Of a stretch of DNA of 64,000 nucleotides, positions 24,026 through 32,650 are shown in pieces. Made by a program: the position numbers and the translations under genes. The stretch spans positions 434,001-498,000 of the forward strand of contig CAKQWF010000001.1 in the NCBI GenBank assembly GCA_934277985.1, given 5' to 3'. The first letter of the stretch is position 1; every line of letters begins with the position of its first letter. The notes below the pieces were generated by a model that had not been told where the DNA came from, made no database searches, and saw only the letters and a program-made list of their open reading frames with translations. This stretch comes from an uncultured Oxalobacter sp. (lineage in GTDB: Bacteria; Pseudomonadota; Gammaproteobacteria; Burkholderiales; Burkholderiaceae_D).

Positions 24026-25519
24026 TCAGCGCAGGTATTCCGCTTCGTAGGGGTTGGATTGGCTGGTATCGCTCGTGGCGGTAGCGGGTTTCGCGGCAGG
24101 GGTGTCGGTATCGTCGGGTGCGCTTTGCGGCAGGGCGACAGGGGTTTGGGTGGCAAGTTCTTTTTCCTGCGCGGCATCGGCTTTTTCCTGCCAGCTGGCG
24201 GCGAGTTTCGCGTTGGGTCGCTGTCCTAGCTTGCCGTAGCGGTAGACGTCGGCCAGATATTCCATGGCGGCGGGATGGCCGTTGGCCGCGCTTTTGCGGA
24301 ACCATTGCAGGGCGAGGGCGTCGGTTTTGGCACGGTTTGCCGTGGTGAGGACGTCGGGGCGCTGGACGTAGAGGGTCGCCAGATTGTACTGGGCGTGTGC
24401 GTTGCCCATATTGGCGGCTTTCAGGAAGTATTCACCGGCCCGGACAGGGTCCATTTCGACGCCCATGCCGTCCAGATAGGCCATGCCCATGTTGTTGATG
24501 GCGCGGGCGTGTCCCTTGTCGGCGGCTCTGGAAAACCATTGGGCGGCGCGTGCATAGTCTTGCGTTGTACCGCGGCCGAGGTAATACAGCTGGCCGAGGT
24601 TGTACATGGCGGAGACGTTGCCTTGCCGTGCGGCGGCTTCATACCATTTCATGGCTTGTCCGAAGTCTTGCGGGACGCCTGTGCCGGTGTCGTAGAGGTA
24701 GCCCAGATTGTTTTGGGCGGGGGCATAGCCCTGTTCGGCGGCTTTGGTGTACCAGCGTGCGGCGCGCTGTTCATCCTTGCCGACGCCCAGCCCGGTTTCA
24801 TACAGCCATGCCAGCGCGGTCTGGGACAGGGCGTTGCCCTGTTCGGCGGCGCGGTAGAACCATCGGGCGGCTTCGAGGTGGTCGCGTTTGACGCCGATCC
24901 CTTCGTTGTAGGCGCGTCCGAGACGGGTTTGCGCACCGGGGTGTCCTGCCTCGGCGGCCTTGAGATACCAGGTGTTGGCCTGTTTGAGGCTGGCGCGCAC
25001 GCCGATGCCTTTTTCATAGAGGTAGCCGAGTCTGAATTGGGCGGCCGGCAAGCCGCCGTTGGCGGCTTTGGTGTACCAGCGGATGGCTTCGCGCAGGTTT
25101 TTGTTTGTGCCGCGCCCTTTTTCCAGTGCATAGGCTGCATAGAGCTGGGCGACGGTGTTGCCTTGCCGTGCGGCTTTGGTGTACCAGTCGTGAGCCTTTT
25201 CGGGATCGGCTTCGACACCGAGGCCGAGGTTGTACATGTTGCCCAGTGCGGTCTGGACGAGCGGATCGGTTTGCGCTTCCGGCGTCATGAGGTAGGGCAG
25301 GGCATCCTCATATTTGCGCTGTCCGTAGAGCCGCAGGCCTTCGTCGCGCGGGCTGGCCGGGGGTTGCGAAGCCGGCGTTTTTTCCGCCGTTTCGGCCGCG
25401 GGCGTCGTGACGGCGCCGGTGTTTTTTCCGGCGGGTTCGGCGGCGTGTGCGGACAGGCCGACCGCCATCAAAACGAGGGCGGCAAGGCGTGTGAGCGGCG
25501 GGAAAATTCCGTTTTGCAT
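24026..25519 (-). CDS. Secreted Sel1-repeat (TPR-like) protein, ~10 repeats
   Basis: 497 residues. A signal peptide (LAALVLMAVGLSAHA, cleaved before AEPAG) is followed by an Ala/Thr/Pro-rich linker to about residue 55, then about ten 36-residue Sel1 repeats with the pattern A-x-LG-x-x-Y-x-x-G-x-GV-x-x-D-x-x-A-x-x-W-x-x-KAAxQG. Soluble periplasmic scaffold is the expected form. Sel1 proteins usually mediate protein contacts in envelope maintenance or host interaction. Monocistronic. The repeats are not identical in DNA, so it is an old expansion. Confidence 0.88.
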   Translation of the reverse strand: MQNGIFPPLTRLAALVLMAVGLSAHAAEPAGKNTGAVTTPAAETAEKTPASQPPASPRDEGLRLYGQRKYEDALPYLMTPEAQTDPLVQTALGNMYNLGLGVEADPEKAHDWYTKAARQGNTVAQLYAAYALEKGRGTNKNLREAIRWYTKAANGGLPAAQFRLGYLYEKGIGVRASLKQANTWYLKAAEAGHPGAQTRLGRAYNEGIGVKRDHLEAARWFYRAAEQGNALSQTALAWLYETGLGVGKDEQRAARWYTKAAEQGYAPAQNNLGYLYDTGTGVPQDFGQAMKWYEAAARQGNVSAMYNLGQLYYLGRGTTQDYARAAQWFSRAADKGHARAINNMGMAYLDGMGVEMDPVRAGEYFLKAANMGNAHAQYNLATLYVQRPDVLTTANRAKTDALALQWFRKSAANGHPAAMEYLADVYRYGKLGQRPNAKLAASWQEKADAAQEKELATQTPVALPQSAPDDTDTPAAKPATATSDTSQSNPYEAEYLR

Positions 25520-25601
25520 CGGGTCCGTTCGGGTTGTCCAGTTGTACCAACGGGTAAACTTTCATTATGACAGGCATGCCGCCCGTTGGGAATGGTTTGT
25601 A

Positions 25602-25853
25602 TCAGGACTTGTCTTGCCGCCTCGTTTCCAGCCAGCCGAGGACTTCGGCACGGGATGGAACTCTGCCCTGACACATGATTTTGCCGTCGATGGTCACGGC
25701 AGGAACGGAAAGGATGCCGCTGGTGGCGATTTCCATCAGGCCGGAGATTTTTTCGAGGGTGGCGTCGCTTCGGCTTTCGCGCACGACGTCTTCGACTACG
25801 CGTTCGGTTTCATGACAGCGGGCGCAGCCCGGGCCGTAGATGCGGATATGCAT
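25602..25853 (-). CDS. Small thioredoxin-fold disulfide protein (MTH895/redox-active type)
   Basis: 83 residues. The N-terminal strand MHIRIYGPGCARCHETERVV carries a CxxC active site (Cys-Ala-Arg-Cys), followed by the cis-proline loop VPAVTIDGK. This is the compact thioredoxin family often encoded beside DUF318/ArsP-like permeases, where it may donate electrons or carry a thiol-bound metal or arsenical. AGGAG lies upstream of ATG 25853. It follows the permease gene by 22 bases in one operon. Confidence 0.88.
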   Translation of the reverse strand: MHIRIYGPGCARCHETERVVEDVVRESRSDATLEKISGLMEIATSGILSVPAVTIDGKIMCQGRVPSRAEVLGWLETRRQDKS

Positions 25854-25875
25854 GATGGTCTCCTTTTGTTGAAGT

Positions 25876-26955
25876 TCAGAAAAAAAGATGTGAGAAAAAA
25901 TTGAGCAGCCAGCCGGCCAGCGTGAAACAGGCGAGCAACCATCCGATGAACCACGCGAGCAGGGGAAGGCGCATGGCTTGCCGCAGCATGAGGATTTCCG
26001 GCAGGCTGATGGCGACGGTGCTCATGCACAGCGCCAGCGCGGTGCCGGGCGGCATGCCTTTGGAAAGCAGGCTGCCCAGTACAGGGATGATGCCGGTGAC
26101 GTTGGCGTAGAGCGGGATGCCGGCGGCGACGGCTGCCGGCACGCTCCACCATTGGCCTGTGCCGAGGTGTTCGGTGAACCAGTCTTGCGGGACGTAACCG
26201 TGGAGTACGGCACCGATGGCCACGCCGATGATGACCCAGAGCCAGACTCGTCGGAAAATGGTTTTGGTTTCCTGGATGGCGAATGCATGGCGTATCGCGA
26301 GGGTGAGGCGTGCCTGTGGGGCGTCGTTGTCGGATGGCAGAATGCGGTTTTGGATGGCTTGCAGCAAGAAGGGTTGCAGCCAGCGTCCGGCCGAGAGTTT
26401 GTCCATGAGCAGCCCGCCTGCCAGTCCGGCGAAAAGGCCGGTCAGGATGTACAGGGCGGTGAATGGCCAGCCCATCATGTCCCAAAGCATGACGATGGCG
26501 ATTTCGTTGATGATCGGCGAGGTGATCAGAAAGGTCATGGTCAGGCCGATGGGCAGGCCGCCCGTGACGAATCCGATGAAAAGCGGGACGCTGGAGCAGG
26601 AACAAAACGGGGTGATGGCGCCGAACAGGGCTGCCAGCGCATAACCGGCGATACGCGGTTTTCCGGTCAGCCAGCGGCGTATCCGTTCGGCATCCAGCCC
26701 GGCGCGCAGCCAGCTGACGGCATAGACCATGGCGGCAAGCAGCATGAAGATTTTGGCGGTGTCGTAGAGAAAGAAAGCGATGGCTTGTCCTGACGGGGAT
26801 TCGGGGTCGAAACCGGCCAGCGTGAAGGTCAGCCGGTTTGCGGCCGCTTCCAGAAAGGAATAGACGGCCAGCCAGCATATGACCGCGAGCAACCCGGCTG
26901 CCGCATGGCGCAGTGTGTTGCTGTGGGATGTTTCTTGGGGGGTGTGTCCTGTCAT
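25876..26955 (-). CDS. Permease of DUF318 / ArsP-YraQ family
   Basis: 359-residue inner-membrane protein with about eight to ten helices. The hallmark PFCSCSSVPLFIGFV lies near residue 120, with further conserved LITSPIINEIAIVML and a duplicated second half beginning GIPLYANVTGIIPVLGSLLS. Relatives export trivalent organoarsenicals (ArsP) or other thiophilic ions. Start ATG 26955 is preceded by AAGGAAACCC. The genes run arsR-like regulator, permease, thioredoxin. A 22-bp operator matching that of the regulator lies directly upstream at 26975-26996. Substrate uncertain; arsenicals are the leading guess. Confidence 0.88.
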   Translation of the reverse strand: MTGHTPQETSHSNTLRHAAAGLLAVICWLAVYSFLEAAANRLTFTLAGFDPESPSGQAIAFFLYDTAKIFMLLAAMVYAVSWLRAGLDAERIRRWLTGKPRIAGYALAALFGAITPFCSCSSVPLFIGFVTGGLPIGLTMTFLITSPIINEIAIVMLWDMMGWPFTALYILTGLFAGLAGGLLMDKLSAGRWLQPFLLQAIQNRILPSDNDAPQARLTLAIRHAFAIQETKTIFRRVWLWVIIGVAIGAVLHGYVPQDWFTEHLGTGQWWSVPAAVAAGIPLYANVTGIIPVLGSLLSKGMPPGTALALCMSTVAISLPEILMLRQAMRLPLLAWFIGWLLACFTLAGWLLNFFSHLFF

Positions 26956-26974
26956 CGGGTTTCCTTTTGTTTTC

Positions 26975-26996
26975 TATTTGGTTGAATAGCCAAATA
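26975..26996. promoter_or_regulatory. ArsR-type operator, copy 1 (permease)
   Basis: TATTTGG-N7-GCCAAATA, a 22-bp palindrome immediately upstream of the permease ribosome site. It matches, in size and arms, the one at 27354-27375. Confidence 0.78.
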
Positions 26997-27011
26997 AAGG
27001 GTAAAAATTTT

Positions 27012-27329
27012 TCATGAGAGCTGGTACAGTCTGTCGGCTGCGCGTTGCCGGATGGTTTGGGCGGTACATTGCAGGAATTGGCCCAGACAGGTCATGGCAA
27101 GGCGGTAGTAGATGTTGGTGCCACGTTTTTCGGATGTGACGATACCGGCCGACTTGAGAACGGACAGGTGTTTGGAGACAGTTGACATGTCGTCGCCGAC
27201 GAGTTCGCGCAGTTCGCAGACGCATTTTTCTCCGTCGCGCAGGGCGTCCACCATCGTCAGGCGGCTGGGATGGCCCAGTGCCTTGAAGATTTTGGCCTGT
27301 TCGGTGATGTAGGGAAGGTATTCGGTCAT
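27012..27329 (-). CDS. ArsR/SmtB-family repressor
   Basis: 105-residue winged-helix repressor. IFKALGHPSRLTMVDAL is the ArsR opening. GEKCVCELRELVG contains the ELCVC-type metal site (Cys-Val-Cys) that binds As(III)/Sb(III) in ArsR. STVSKHLSVLKSAGIV is the recognition helix. Start ATG 27329 gives the usual N-terminus; ATG 27353 abuts the operator and would be leaderless. No ribosome site favours either. It lies before the permease-thioredoxin pair on the same strand and is expected to repress both promoters. Confidence 0.92.
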   Translation of the reverse strand: MTEYLPYITEQAKIFKALGHPSRLTMVDALRDGEKCVCELRELVGDDMSTVSKHLSVLKSAGIVTSEKRGTNIYYRLAMTCLGQFLQCTAQTIRQRAADRLYQLS

Positions 27330-27353
27330 GGACGGATGCAGTCGGTGTATCAT

Positions 27354-27375
27354 TATTTGGCAATTTAGCCAAATA
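27354..27375. promoter_or_regulatory. ArsR-type operator, copy 2 (regulator)
   Basis: TATTTGGC-N6-GCCAAATA, a perfect 8-bp-arm palindrome just upstream of the regulator gene. The same arms recur at 26975-26996, giving a two-site regulon. Confidence 0.8.
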
Positions 27376-27525
27376 ACAGGGGCGTGTCAAGCGGTTCGGA
27401 CAGGACGATGTGCCGGAAAGCGGTGAAAGCGTGGATGAAAAGGGGGGCGGAAGTGGACGGGGAAAGCGCGCCGGTCAAACGGGATACGTGATGACACAGA
27501 TGGGAGATGCCGGGCTTGCCGTTTC

Positions 27526-27606
27526 GGCCGGGGACGGGACTCGAACCGGCATGGCCATTGCCACTATCCCTTCAGGATAGCGTATCTGCCGGTTCCACCC
27601 CTTGGC
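27526..27606 (-). tRNA. Class II tRNA-like element (Leu-type body, GAA anticodon), probably a pseudo-tRNA
   Basis: The minus strand reads as a leucine-type tRNA: D-arm GTGGAACCGGCAGATACGC, anticodon stem CTATC/GATAG around loop CTGAAGG, a long variable arm (TGGCAATGGCCA), and T-loop GGTTCGAGTCC. Defects: acceptor GCCAAGG/CCCCGGC has two A-C mismatches, the T-stem has one C-C mismatch, the discriminator is C rather than A, and no CCA follows. The loop places GAA (a Phe anticodon) at 27571-27573 in a Leu-like body. Most likely a decayed tRNA or tRNA-derived remnant; a functional odd tRNA is less likely. Confidence 0.5.
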
Positions 27607-27678
27607 GGCAGGAGGGAGTATAGACAAAGGGCGGTGCAGGCATGTTTTTTTCAGGGCTTTTTCCATTTCCGCAGTGCC

Positions 27679-29202
27679 TTACGGGCATGTGTTTTTTACG
27701 TCTGTCTTCAGGGACCAGTACGGCGGTTTGATGTCCTCGCCCGTGCAGGCGAGAAATTCCTGATAAGGGAACCTCTTTTCGCCTTCTAAGGCAGAGAGCA
27801 TGCCGAAAAAGCAGCGTCCGTCCGGGCTCATGATGGCGTCCTGGATTCTCCGGTCCGGAGGAAGAACAAGCCCGAACGAGGCCAGATAGTCCCGGAGTTT
27901 CCTCGCGTTGCGATGCTGACGGGGAGTCGAGATGTCCTCGTTCCAGATGCACATTTCGCGATCCTGATTGTAAAGGACGATCTTGCCGTCGTCGCTGATG
28001 TCTCCCAGGTGCAGCGGTCCCGCATAGCCGGAATCGTCGGCAATGGGGATGGCCCCGCCCTTGTCGTCCAGCCTGGCCAGCAACCTGGGACCACTCGGCA
28101 GCGCCCTGTCACGGCTTATGTCCGGCCGGTATGGCTTCAGCCAGATATAACACAGGTTATAGCGCGCGTCGAAGTTCGGCACGCAGTGGCTGATTTCATC
28201 GACGTGCCAGTTACGGAGCATCGGGCTTTCGGGGGAGAGTCGCTTCTCCTTTTGCAAAGCGGCTATTTCCGCGTCGGTATAGAGGCGGTTGTCCATCGCA
28301 TACTTGCTTCTCCCCCAGCGGAACAGGGGGCTGTCCGGATCGCCCGCCCGGAGGATGGTGCGTTCTTCATCGGGAGTGCCGTCCGCGACGGCGCCGCCGA
28401 AGGTCAGCTGTCGGTTTTTGCCGGTTTCGAGATTGAAAACGGAACTGTTGCGCGCATGAAAGCGTATGATTTTTTTCCCGTCGCGGCTCATGATTCTCTG
28501 GGGAAGCTCTCGCTCGTTCATGAATCGGGGAAGTTCTCTGTAGCGTGTTCCTTCCCGGATGAACCACAGCGGCCTGTTGAAGACATAGCCTCTTTCCATG
28601 GCCTTTTTGCCTTGCGGTGTTCCGATGAACCGATCCCATTCTTCCCCGGGAGCGTCAGGTAAGGGTGCGCCGGGGACGGGTTCCTTTCCCTGGCCGAAGG
28701 CAACGCGGCCGTCGGCCGACAGGCCGCGCCAGTTCACGTCAATCAGCCCGTGCCGGGACATGAAATGTTTTTTGCCCTTGTAATGCCAGATAAAGCCGGC
28801 CTGTGCCCACGTCTGACTGTAGCCGGCGGGATGGGTTTGGTCGTCGCGTGAGAGAAAGCCTGTCATGGTGCGGCCGTCGTCGCCCAGAAAGACGCCCATG
28901 CCGTAGTCCGGTCTTGGGACCGGGATGCGAACCATGCCGAAATCCCGGCTCCAGACAAAGGGCTGACTTTCGATGATGCCGGTGACGGCGCGACATCCCG
29001 GGGCGATGGCCCGGAGTCGGCCGGTCCGTTCGTCAAGAAGCGGCGTCATGTCCATGATGAAGCCCTTCGGAGGCGACAGGGCAGCGGGCGTGTCGTCGTC
29101 GGCAGTGCTGTCTCCGGCGGTCAGGGAAAGCATCGGGAGCGTTAACAGGGCCAGACCTGCCAGCCGGATCCATCGACTGCCGGAATGAAGGAAATGTTTC
29201 AT
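27679..29202 (-). CDS. Exported hypothetical protein with HAF/propeller-like repeats
   Basis: 507 residues with an N-terminal signal peptide (IRLAGLALLTLPMLSLTAG). Short motifs recur along the chain: GDDGRTMTGFLS, SADGRVAFGQG, SRDGKKIIRF, SDDGKIVLYN and SPDGRCFFGM. The S-x-DG-x-hydrophobic-G pattern is typical of HAF repeats and beta-propeller blades, so an extracytoplasmic beta-propeller is the best structural guess. Ends with two separated Cys that may form a disulfide. No enzyme motif. The tRNA-like element is just beyond its 3' end. Confidence 0.7.
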   Translation of the reverse strand: MKHFLHSGSRWIRLAGLALLTLPMLSLTAGDSTADDDTPAALSPPKGFIMDMTPLLDERTGRLRAIAPGCRAVTGIIESQPFVWSRDFGMVRIPVPRPDYGMGVFLGDDGRTMTGFLSRDDQTHPAGYSQTWAQAGFIWHYKGKKHFMSRHGLIDVNWRGLSADGRVAFGQGKEPVPGAPLPDAPGEEWDRFIGTPQGKKAMERGYVFNRPLWFIREGTRYRELPRFMNERELPQRIMSRDGKKIIRFHARNSSVFNLETGKNRQLTFGGAVADGTPDEERTILRAGDPDSPLFRWGRSKYAMDNRLYTDAEIAALQKEKRLSPESPMLRNWHVDEISHCVPNFDARYNLCYIWLKPYRPDISRDRALPSGPRLLARLDDKGGAIPIADDSGYAGPLHLGDISDDGKIVLYNQDREMCIWNEDISTPRQHRNARKLRDYLASFGLVLPPDRRIQDAIMSPDGRCFFGMLSALEGEKRFPYQEFLACTGEDIKPPYWSLKTDVKNTCP

Positions 29203-29391
29203 GTTCTTCTCCTCCTTTGTCTGGTGTGGTGCGATCCGCCATCGGTGTGTATCCGCAAAGCATAGGCGGGATCAGCGGATGGGGTCAATCCGTGCAACCG
29301 GGAAAGTGCGCCGGTCATTCCTGCCAGCAGGCGTGGCGGGGGCGGTGCGGGAAATGGGACGAAAGTGGATGACGGGAGCGGATGCGACCGG

Positions 29392-30072
29392 TCAGCGGGA
29401 TGCGGGTTTGCCTGCCGGTGCGGTGTCGAGTGTTTTGGCCGGTGTGGCGGTCGGCGGGGTGTCGGGCGGTGTCTGGTCGGGGGTGCGGCAGGTCGCCAGC
29501 CAGGTGCGGATATTGCCGAGATCGGTGGGGTGGCCGTCGCCGGAAAAGCAGGAGAGAAGCCGGGTGGCTTCTTCGGTGCCTTGCGAGGAAGCCATTTCGA
29601 GCCATTGCCGTGCCTTGTCCATGTTTTCGCGGCTGAGGTTTTCGTTGAGCAGCAGGCGTGCCATGCTGATCTGTGCATCGGCGTTGCCCTGTTGCGCGGC
29701 TTTTTCGAACCATTGCATGGCTTGCGTGAGGTCGGCGGATGTGCCGAGTCCGTCGCGGTAGAGTGCGCCGAGGCTGGTTTGTGCGTCTGCCAGTCCGCGC
29801 CGGGCGGCTTTTTCGATCCAGAAGCGGGCTTCCTTGTAGTCTTGCGGGACGCCTTCGCCCTTGAGGTAGAGCAATCCGACGTTGAACTGGGCGCGCGCGT
29901 CGCCGTTGTGGGCACGTGCGAGTTCGGTCGCCGGATCCGAGGGGCGGACGGCGGCCGTTTTGTCGGGAGATGTCGCCTGTTCGCGCTGGCAGCCGGCAAG
30001 AGAAGCCATGGCCGATATCACCAGCAGGCTGGTGGCAAGCAGGGCGGCCGGTTTTCCGGAAGAAAAGAACAT
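29392..30072 (-). CDS. Sel1-repeat lipoprotein
   Basis: 226 residues. The lipobox SLAGC near residue 28 marks a lipoprotein; the residue after Cys is Gln, so outer-membrane sorting is likely. Three to four Sel1 repeats run from about residue 58 to 170 (NVGLLYLKGEGVPQDYKEAR is the first), then a Thr/Pro-rich tail. Monocistronic. Role unknown. Confidence 0.85.
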   Translation of the reverse strand: MFFSSGKPAALLATSLLVISAMASLAGCQREQATSPDKTAAVRPSDPATELARAHNGDARAQFNVGLLYLKGEGVPQDYKEARFWIEKAARRGLADAQTSLGALYRDGLGTSADLTQAMQWFEKAAQQGNADAQISMARLLLNENLSRENMDKARQWLEMASSQGTEEATRLLSCFSGDGHPTDLGNIRTWLATCRTPDQTPPDTPPTATPAKTLDTAPAGKPASR

Positions 30073-30154
30073 GGCTCTCTCGTGGTCGGTAAAGAATGTT
30101 ATTGTAAACCTGAAAACGTTTTCCGGTGTGTCCGGCTGCTGCCTTCCTGAGGTT

Positions 30155-30571
30155 TCATTTCGTCAGCAAAACGAGGCTGCCGCCGGCGATCATGAGGCCG
30201 CCCGCGATGGTGCGCCAGGTGAGCGGTTCCTTGAGGATGATGCAGGAGAGGATGATGGTGATGACGACGCTCAGTTTGTCGATCGGGGCGACGAAGGAGA
30301 CGTTGCCGTTTTGCAGCGCCTTGAAGTAGAACAGCCAGGACAGGCCGGTGGCGACGCCGGAGAGCAGCAGGAATATCCAGGTGTTTCGGCCGATGCTGCG
30401 GATTTCTCCCAGATGGTTGCCTGCCAGTACGATGCCCCAGGTCAGAAAGAGGATGATGAGGGTGCGGATGGCGGTGGCGAGGTCGGCGTTGATGTCCTTG
30501 ACGCCGAGTTTGGCGAAGATGGCGGTCAGGGCGGCGAAAAACGCCGAGAGCAGGGCGTAGGTTTTCCACAT
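30155..30571 (-). CDS. EamA-domain (half-size DMT) transporter
   Basis: 138 residues with five predicted helices forming one EamA unit: LLSAFFAALTAIFAKLGV, then LIILFLTWGIVLAG, WLFYFKALQNGN and FVAPIDKLSVVITIILSCII. This half-size form probably dimerises, unlike the ten-helix DMT exporters. Start ATG 30571 (MWKTYALL) is the natural N-terminus; the open frame runs upstream without a ribosome site. Substrate not predictable. Confidence 0.87.
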   Translation of the reverse strand: MWKTYALLSAFFAALTAIFAKLGVKDINADLATAIRTLIILFLTWGIVLAGNHLGEIRSIGRNTWIFLLLSGVATGLSWLFYFKALQNGNVSFVAPIDKLSVVITIILSCIILKEPLTWRTIAGGLMIAGGSLVLLTK

Positions 30572-30744
30572 GGCGGTATCCGTTTCGGGTGGTATCGGAT
30601 GCGTCGGCCGGTGCAGGATGGGCGGCGCGTTGTCGTGAGGGTCACCTGCCGTTATATACCGGCGGTTCCGGACGCGCAAGGGGAAAGGGATGCGCACGGA
30701 ACACCCGTTCATGCATGACGGGGCAGGAATCGCTTTTCCCCGGG

Positions 30745-32109
30745 TTACTGGAGTCTTAGCCGGGTGTCGGACAGGTCGATGGTCGTACCGGTTTTCGATT
30801 CGATCCAGTGTTTGATAGTGCCGAGGTTCGAGGGGCGGTTTTTCGCCTTTTCCTCGATCATTTGCCGGTCGGCTTGTGCGATCAGGGCGCTGATCGGGGT
30901 TTTTTGCCGTGCGCAGGCCAGTCCGAACGAGATGAAAACCGGCATGGTATCCGGCGCGTTGTTGTGCATGTTCATCACGGTCCGGATGCGTTGCAGGACC
31001 TTGCTGGCGGCTTCTTCGGGACAGCGCAGCAGCAGGATGATGAATTCGTCGCCGCCGGTACGGGCGACGATATCGTTGGCGCGGGTGCCGTGCCGGATGA
31101 GGGTGGCGGCGGTTTGCAGCAGGATGTCGCCGGTGGCGTGTCCGAGATGGTCGTTGACGAGCTTGAGGCCGTCCATGTCGCCGTAGATGATGCTTAAGGG
31201 ATAGTGTTCTTCATGCAGGCGGGCGAGCTGGTCGTCGAAGTAGAAGCGGCTGTACAGTCCGGTCAGGGTGTCGTGGTTGATGAGGTGGGTCAGGGATTCC
31301 TGACGGTTGCGCAGTTCTGTGATGTCGGTATGCAATCCGATGATGCGCAGGGCTTTGCCGTTGCGGTCGCGCGCGATGATCTTGCTGCGTCCCAGCATCC
31401 ATTTGTAGTCGCCGTGGACGGTACGGAAGCGGTAGATGCATTCGTACATGTCGCCGTGCGCGGGACTTTCGATGAGTTCGCGCTGCCGGTTGATGGCGAT
31501 ATCGAGGTCGTCGGGATGGATGCGTTTTGTCCAGCTGTCGATATGCGGCGGGAAATCGGCGGGGATGTAGCCGCACATGGCGAGATAGCGTGGGCTGAAG
31601 TAGGCTTCTCCGGTCGCCGGTATCCAGTCGAGGATGCCGTCGCGTGCGGCCTCAAGCGCGAGGCGCATGCGTTCGTGTTGCATGGCGAAATCATGAACGA
31701 GCGCGTCGGCGGTGTTGCGGTCGATATGCATGCCGGTGATGCGGGTGGCTTTTCCCAGGGCGTCGCGGCTGACGACGAAGGTGCACAGCAGGACGGGCAG
31801 ATAGTCTCCTGTCGCGGTTTTGAGCCGGAGCCGGATGATCTGGCGTTCTCCGGCCGCGGGGGAGGCGGCAAGGGCATCCTGTTTTGCGATGACGGGTTGC
31901 AGGTCGTCCGGATGGATCAGGGCGTGCCAGGTCGCGATGTCTCGCGCGTAGCCGTCGGCGGGATAGCCCAGCATGGTCAGGAACGTGTCGTTGAAATGAA
32001 ATTCGCCGGTTGGCGGTTCCCATTGCCAGATGCCGTGGTTGGTTTTGAGCAGGGCGTCAAGCAGCGAGAAGATGTCGTCCGGTGTGGGGAAAGCGGCGGA
32101 ATGTGGCAT
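30745..32109 (-). CDS. PAS-PAS-GGDEF diguanylate cyclase
   Basis: 454-residue soluble protein, no transmembrane segment. Two PAS domains, about 10-135 and 145-275, each of PAS_3 type with the HPDD turn (ALIHPDDL and RIHPDDL). A GGDEF domain of about 285-430 has an intact active site, RTGGDEFIILLL. It should make c-di-GMP in response to a cytoplasmic signal, such as a small-molecule, redox or light-like input sensed by PAS. No RxxD inhibitory site is apparent before GGDEF. It may oppose the EAL phosphodiesterase at 8221-11103. Confidence 0.93.
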   Translation of the reverse strand: MPHSAAFPTPDDIFSLLDALLKTNHGIWQWEPPTGEFHFNDTFLTMLGYPADGYARDIATWHALIHPDDLQPVIAKQDALAASPAAGERQIIRLRLKTATGDYLPVLLCTFVVSRDALGKATRITGMHIDRNTADALVHDFAMQHERMRLALEAARDGILDWIPATGEAYFSPRYLAMCGYIPADFPPHIDSWTKRIHPDDLDIAINRQRELIESPAHGDMYECIYRFRTVHGDYKWMLGRSKIIARDRNGKALRIIGLHTDITELRNRQESLTHLINHDTLTGLYSRFYFDDQLARLHEEHYPLSIIYGDMDGLKLVNDHLGHATGDILLQTAATLIRHGTRANDIVARTGGDEFIILLLRCPEEAASKVLQRIRTVMNMHNNAPDTMPVFISFGLACARQKTPISALIAQADRQMIEEKAKNRPSNLGTIKHWIESKTGTTIDLSDTRLRLQ

Positions 32110-32202
32110 AGACGTAATCGGATCAGGCTGGCGTTATTTGTCGGATTTTCGCCGCTTTTGCGCCACTGCGGCAGGCAGCGTGAAAGCGGCGGGTCTGGTT
32201 TG

Positions 32203-32616
32203 TCAGAGGAACTCCCAGGTTCCGTCCGGATGATAAACCGGTGTGCCTTGCAGATACCACAGGTTCTGGCGTTGCGGCTGTGCCTTCATGATGATGTCGT
32301 AGGCGATGCCGGCTCGCCGGCCGGTCCGGCAGACGATGAGGACGGGGCCCTCAGGCAGTTTGTCGAGGTTTTGTTCGATGACTTCGACGGGAATGAGTTT
32401 CGCGCCCTTGATGTGGTTCGTGTCGTATTCTTTTTGTGTCCGCACATCGACGATGGCCAGTTTTTTGCCCTGCGAGGCGATGAGTGCCTTGGCTTTTTCC
32501 GGAAGCAGCGGTCCCGATTTCGGCAGGGGGTCTGCGGCGTGCGCCAGACCACACAGCGAGATGAACAGGGCGATCATGAGGGCGTACAGCCCGTGACGGT
32601 TTAACGTGCGTTGCAT
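32203..32616 (-). CDS. Exported rhodanese-domain protein
   Basis: 137 residues: a signal peptide (LYALMIALFISLCGLAHA) then a single rhodanese domain with VDVRTQKEYDTNHI and the catalytic cysteine in VCRTGRRAG. It should transfer sulfane sulfur or act as a thiol enzyme in the periplasm. The C-terminus is short (ends TWEFL). It lies 34 bases after the YdcF-like gene and probably shares its transcript. Confidence 0.9.
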   Translation of the reverse strand: MQRTLNRHGLYALMIALFISLCGLAHAADPLPKSGPLLPEKAKALIASQGKKLAIVDVRTQKEYDTNHIKGAKLIPVEVIEQNLDKLPEGPVLIVCRTGRRAGIAYDIIMKAQPQRQNLWYLQGTPVYHPDGTWEFL

Positions 32617-32650
32617 AATGCCTCCGGCTGGTCAGATAAACAAAATGACG

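Noticed and set aside
24026-25519. Calling the Sel1 gene a recent repeat insertion
   Set aside because: Units are diverged at DNA level and codon usage matches neighbours.
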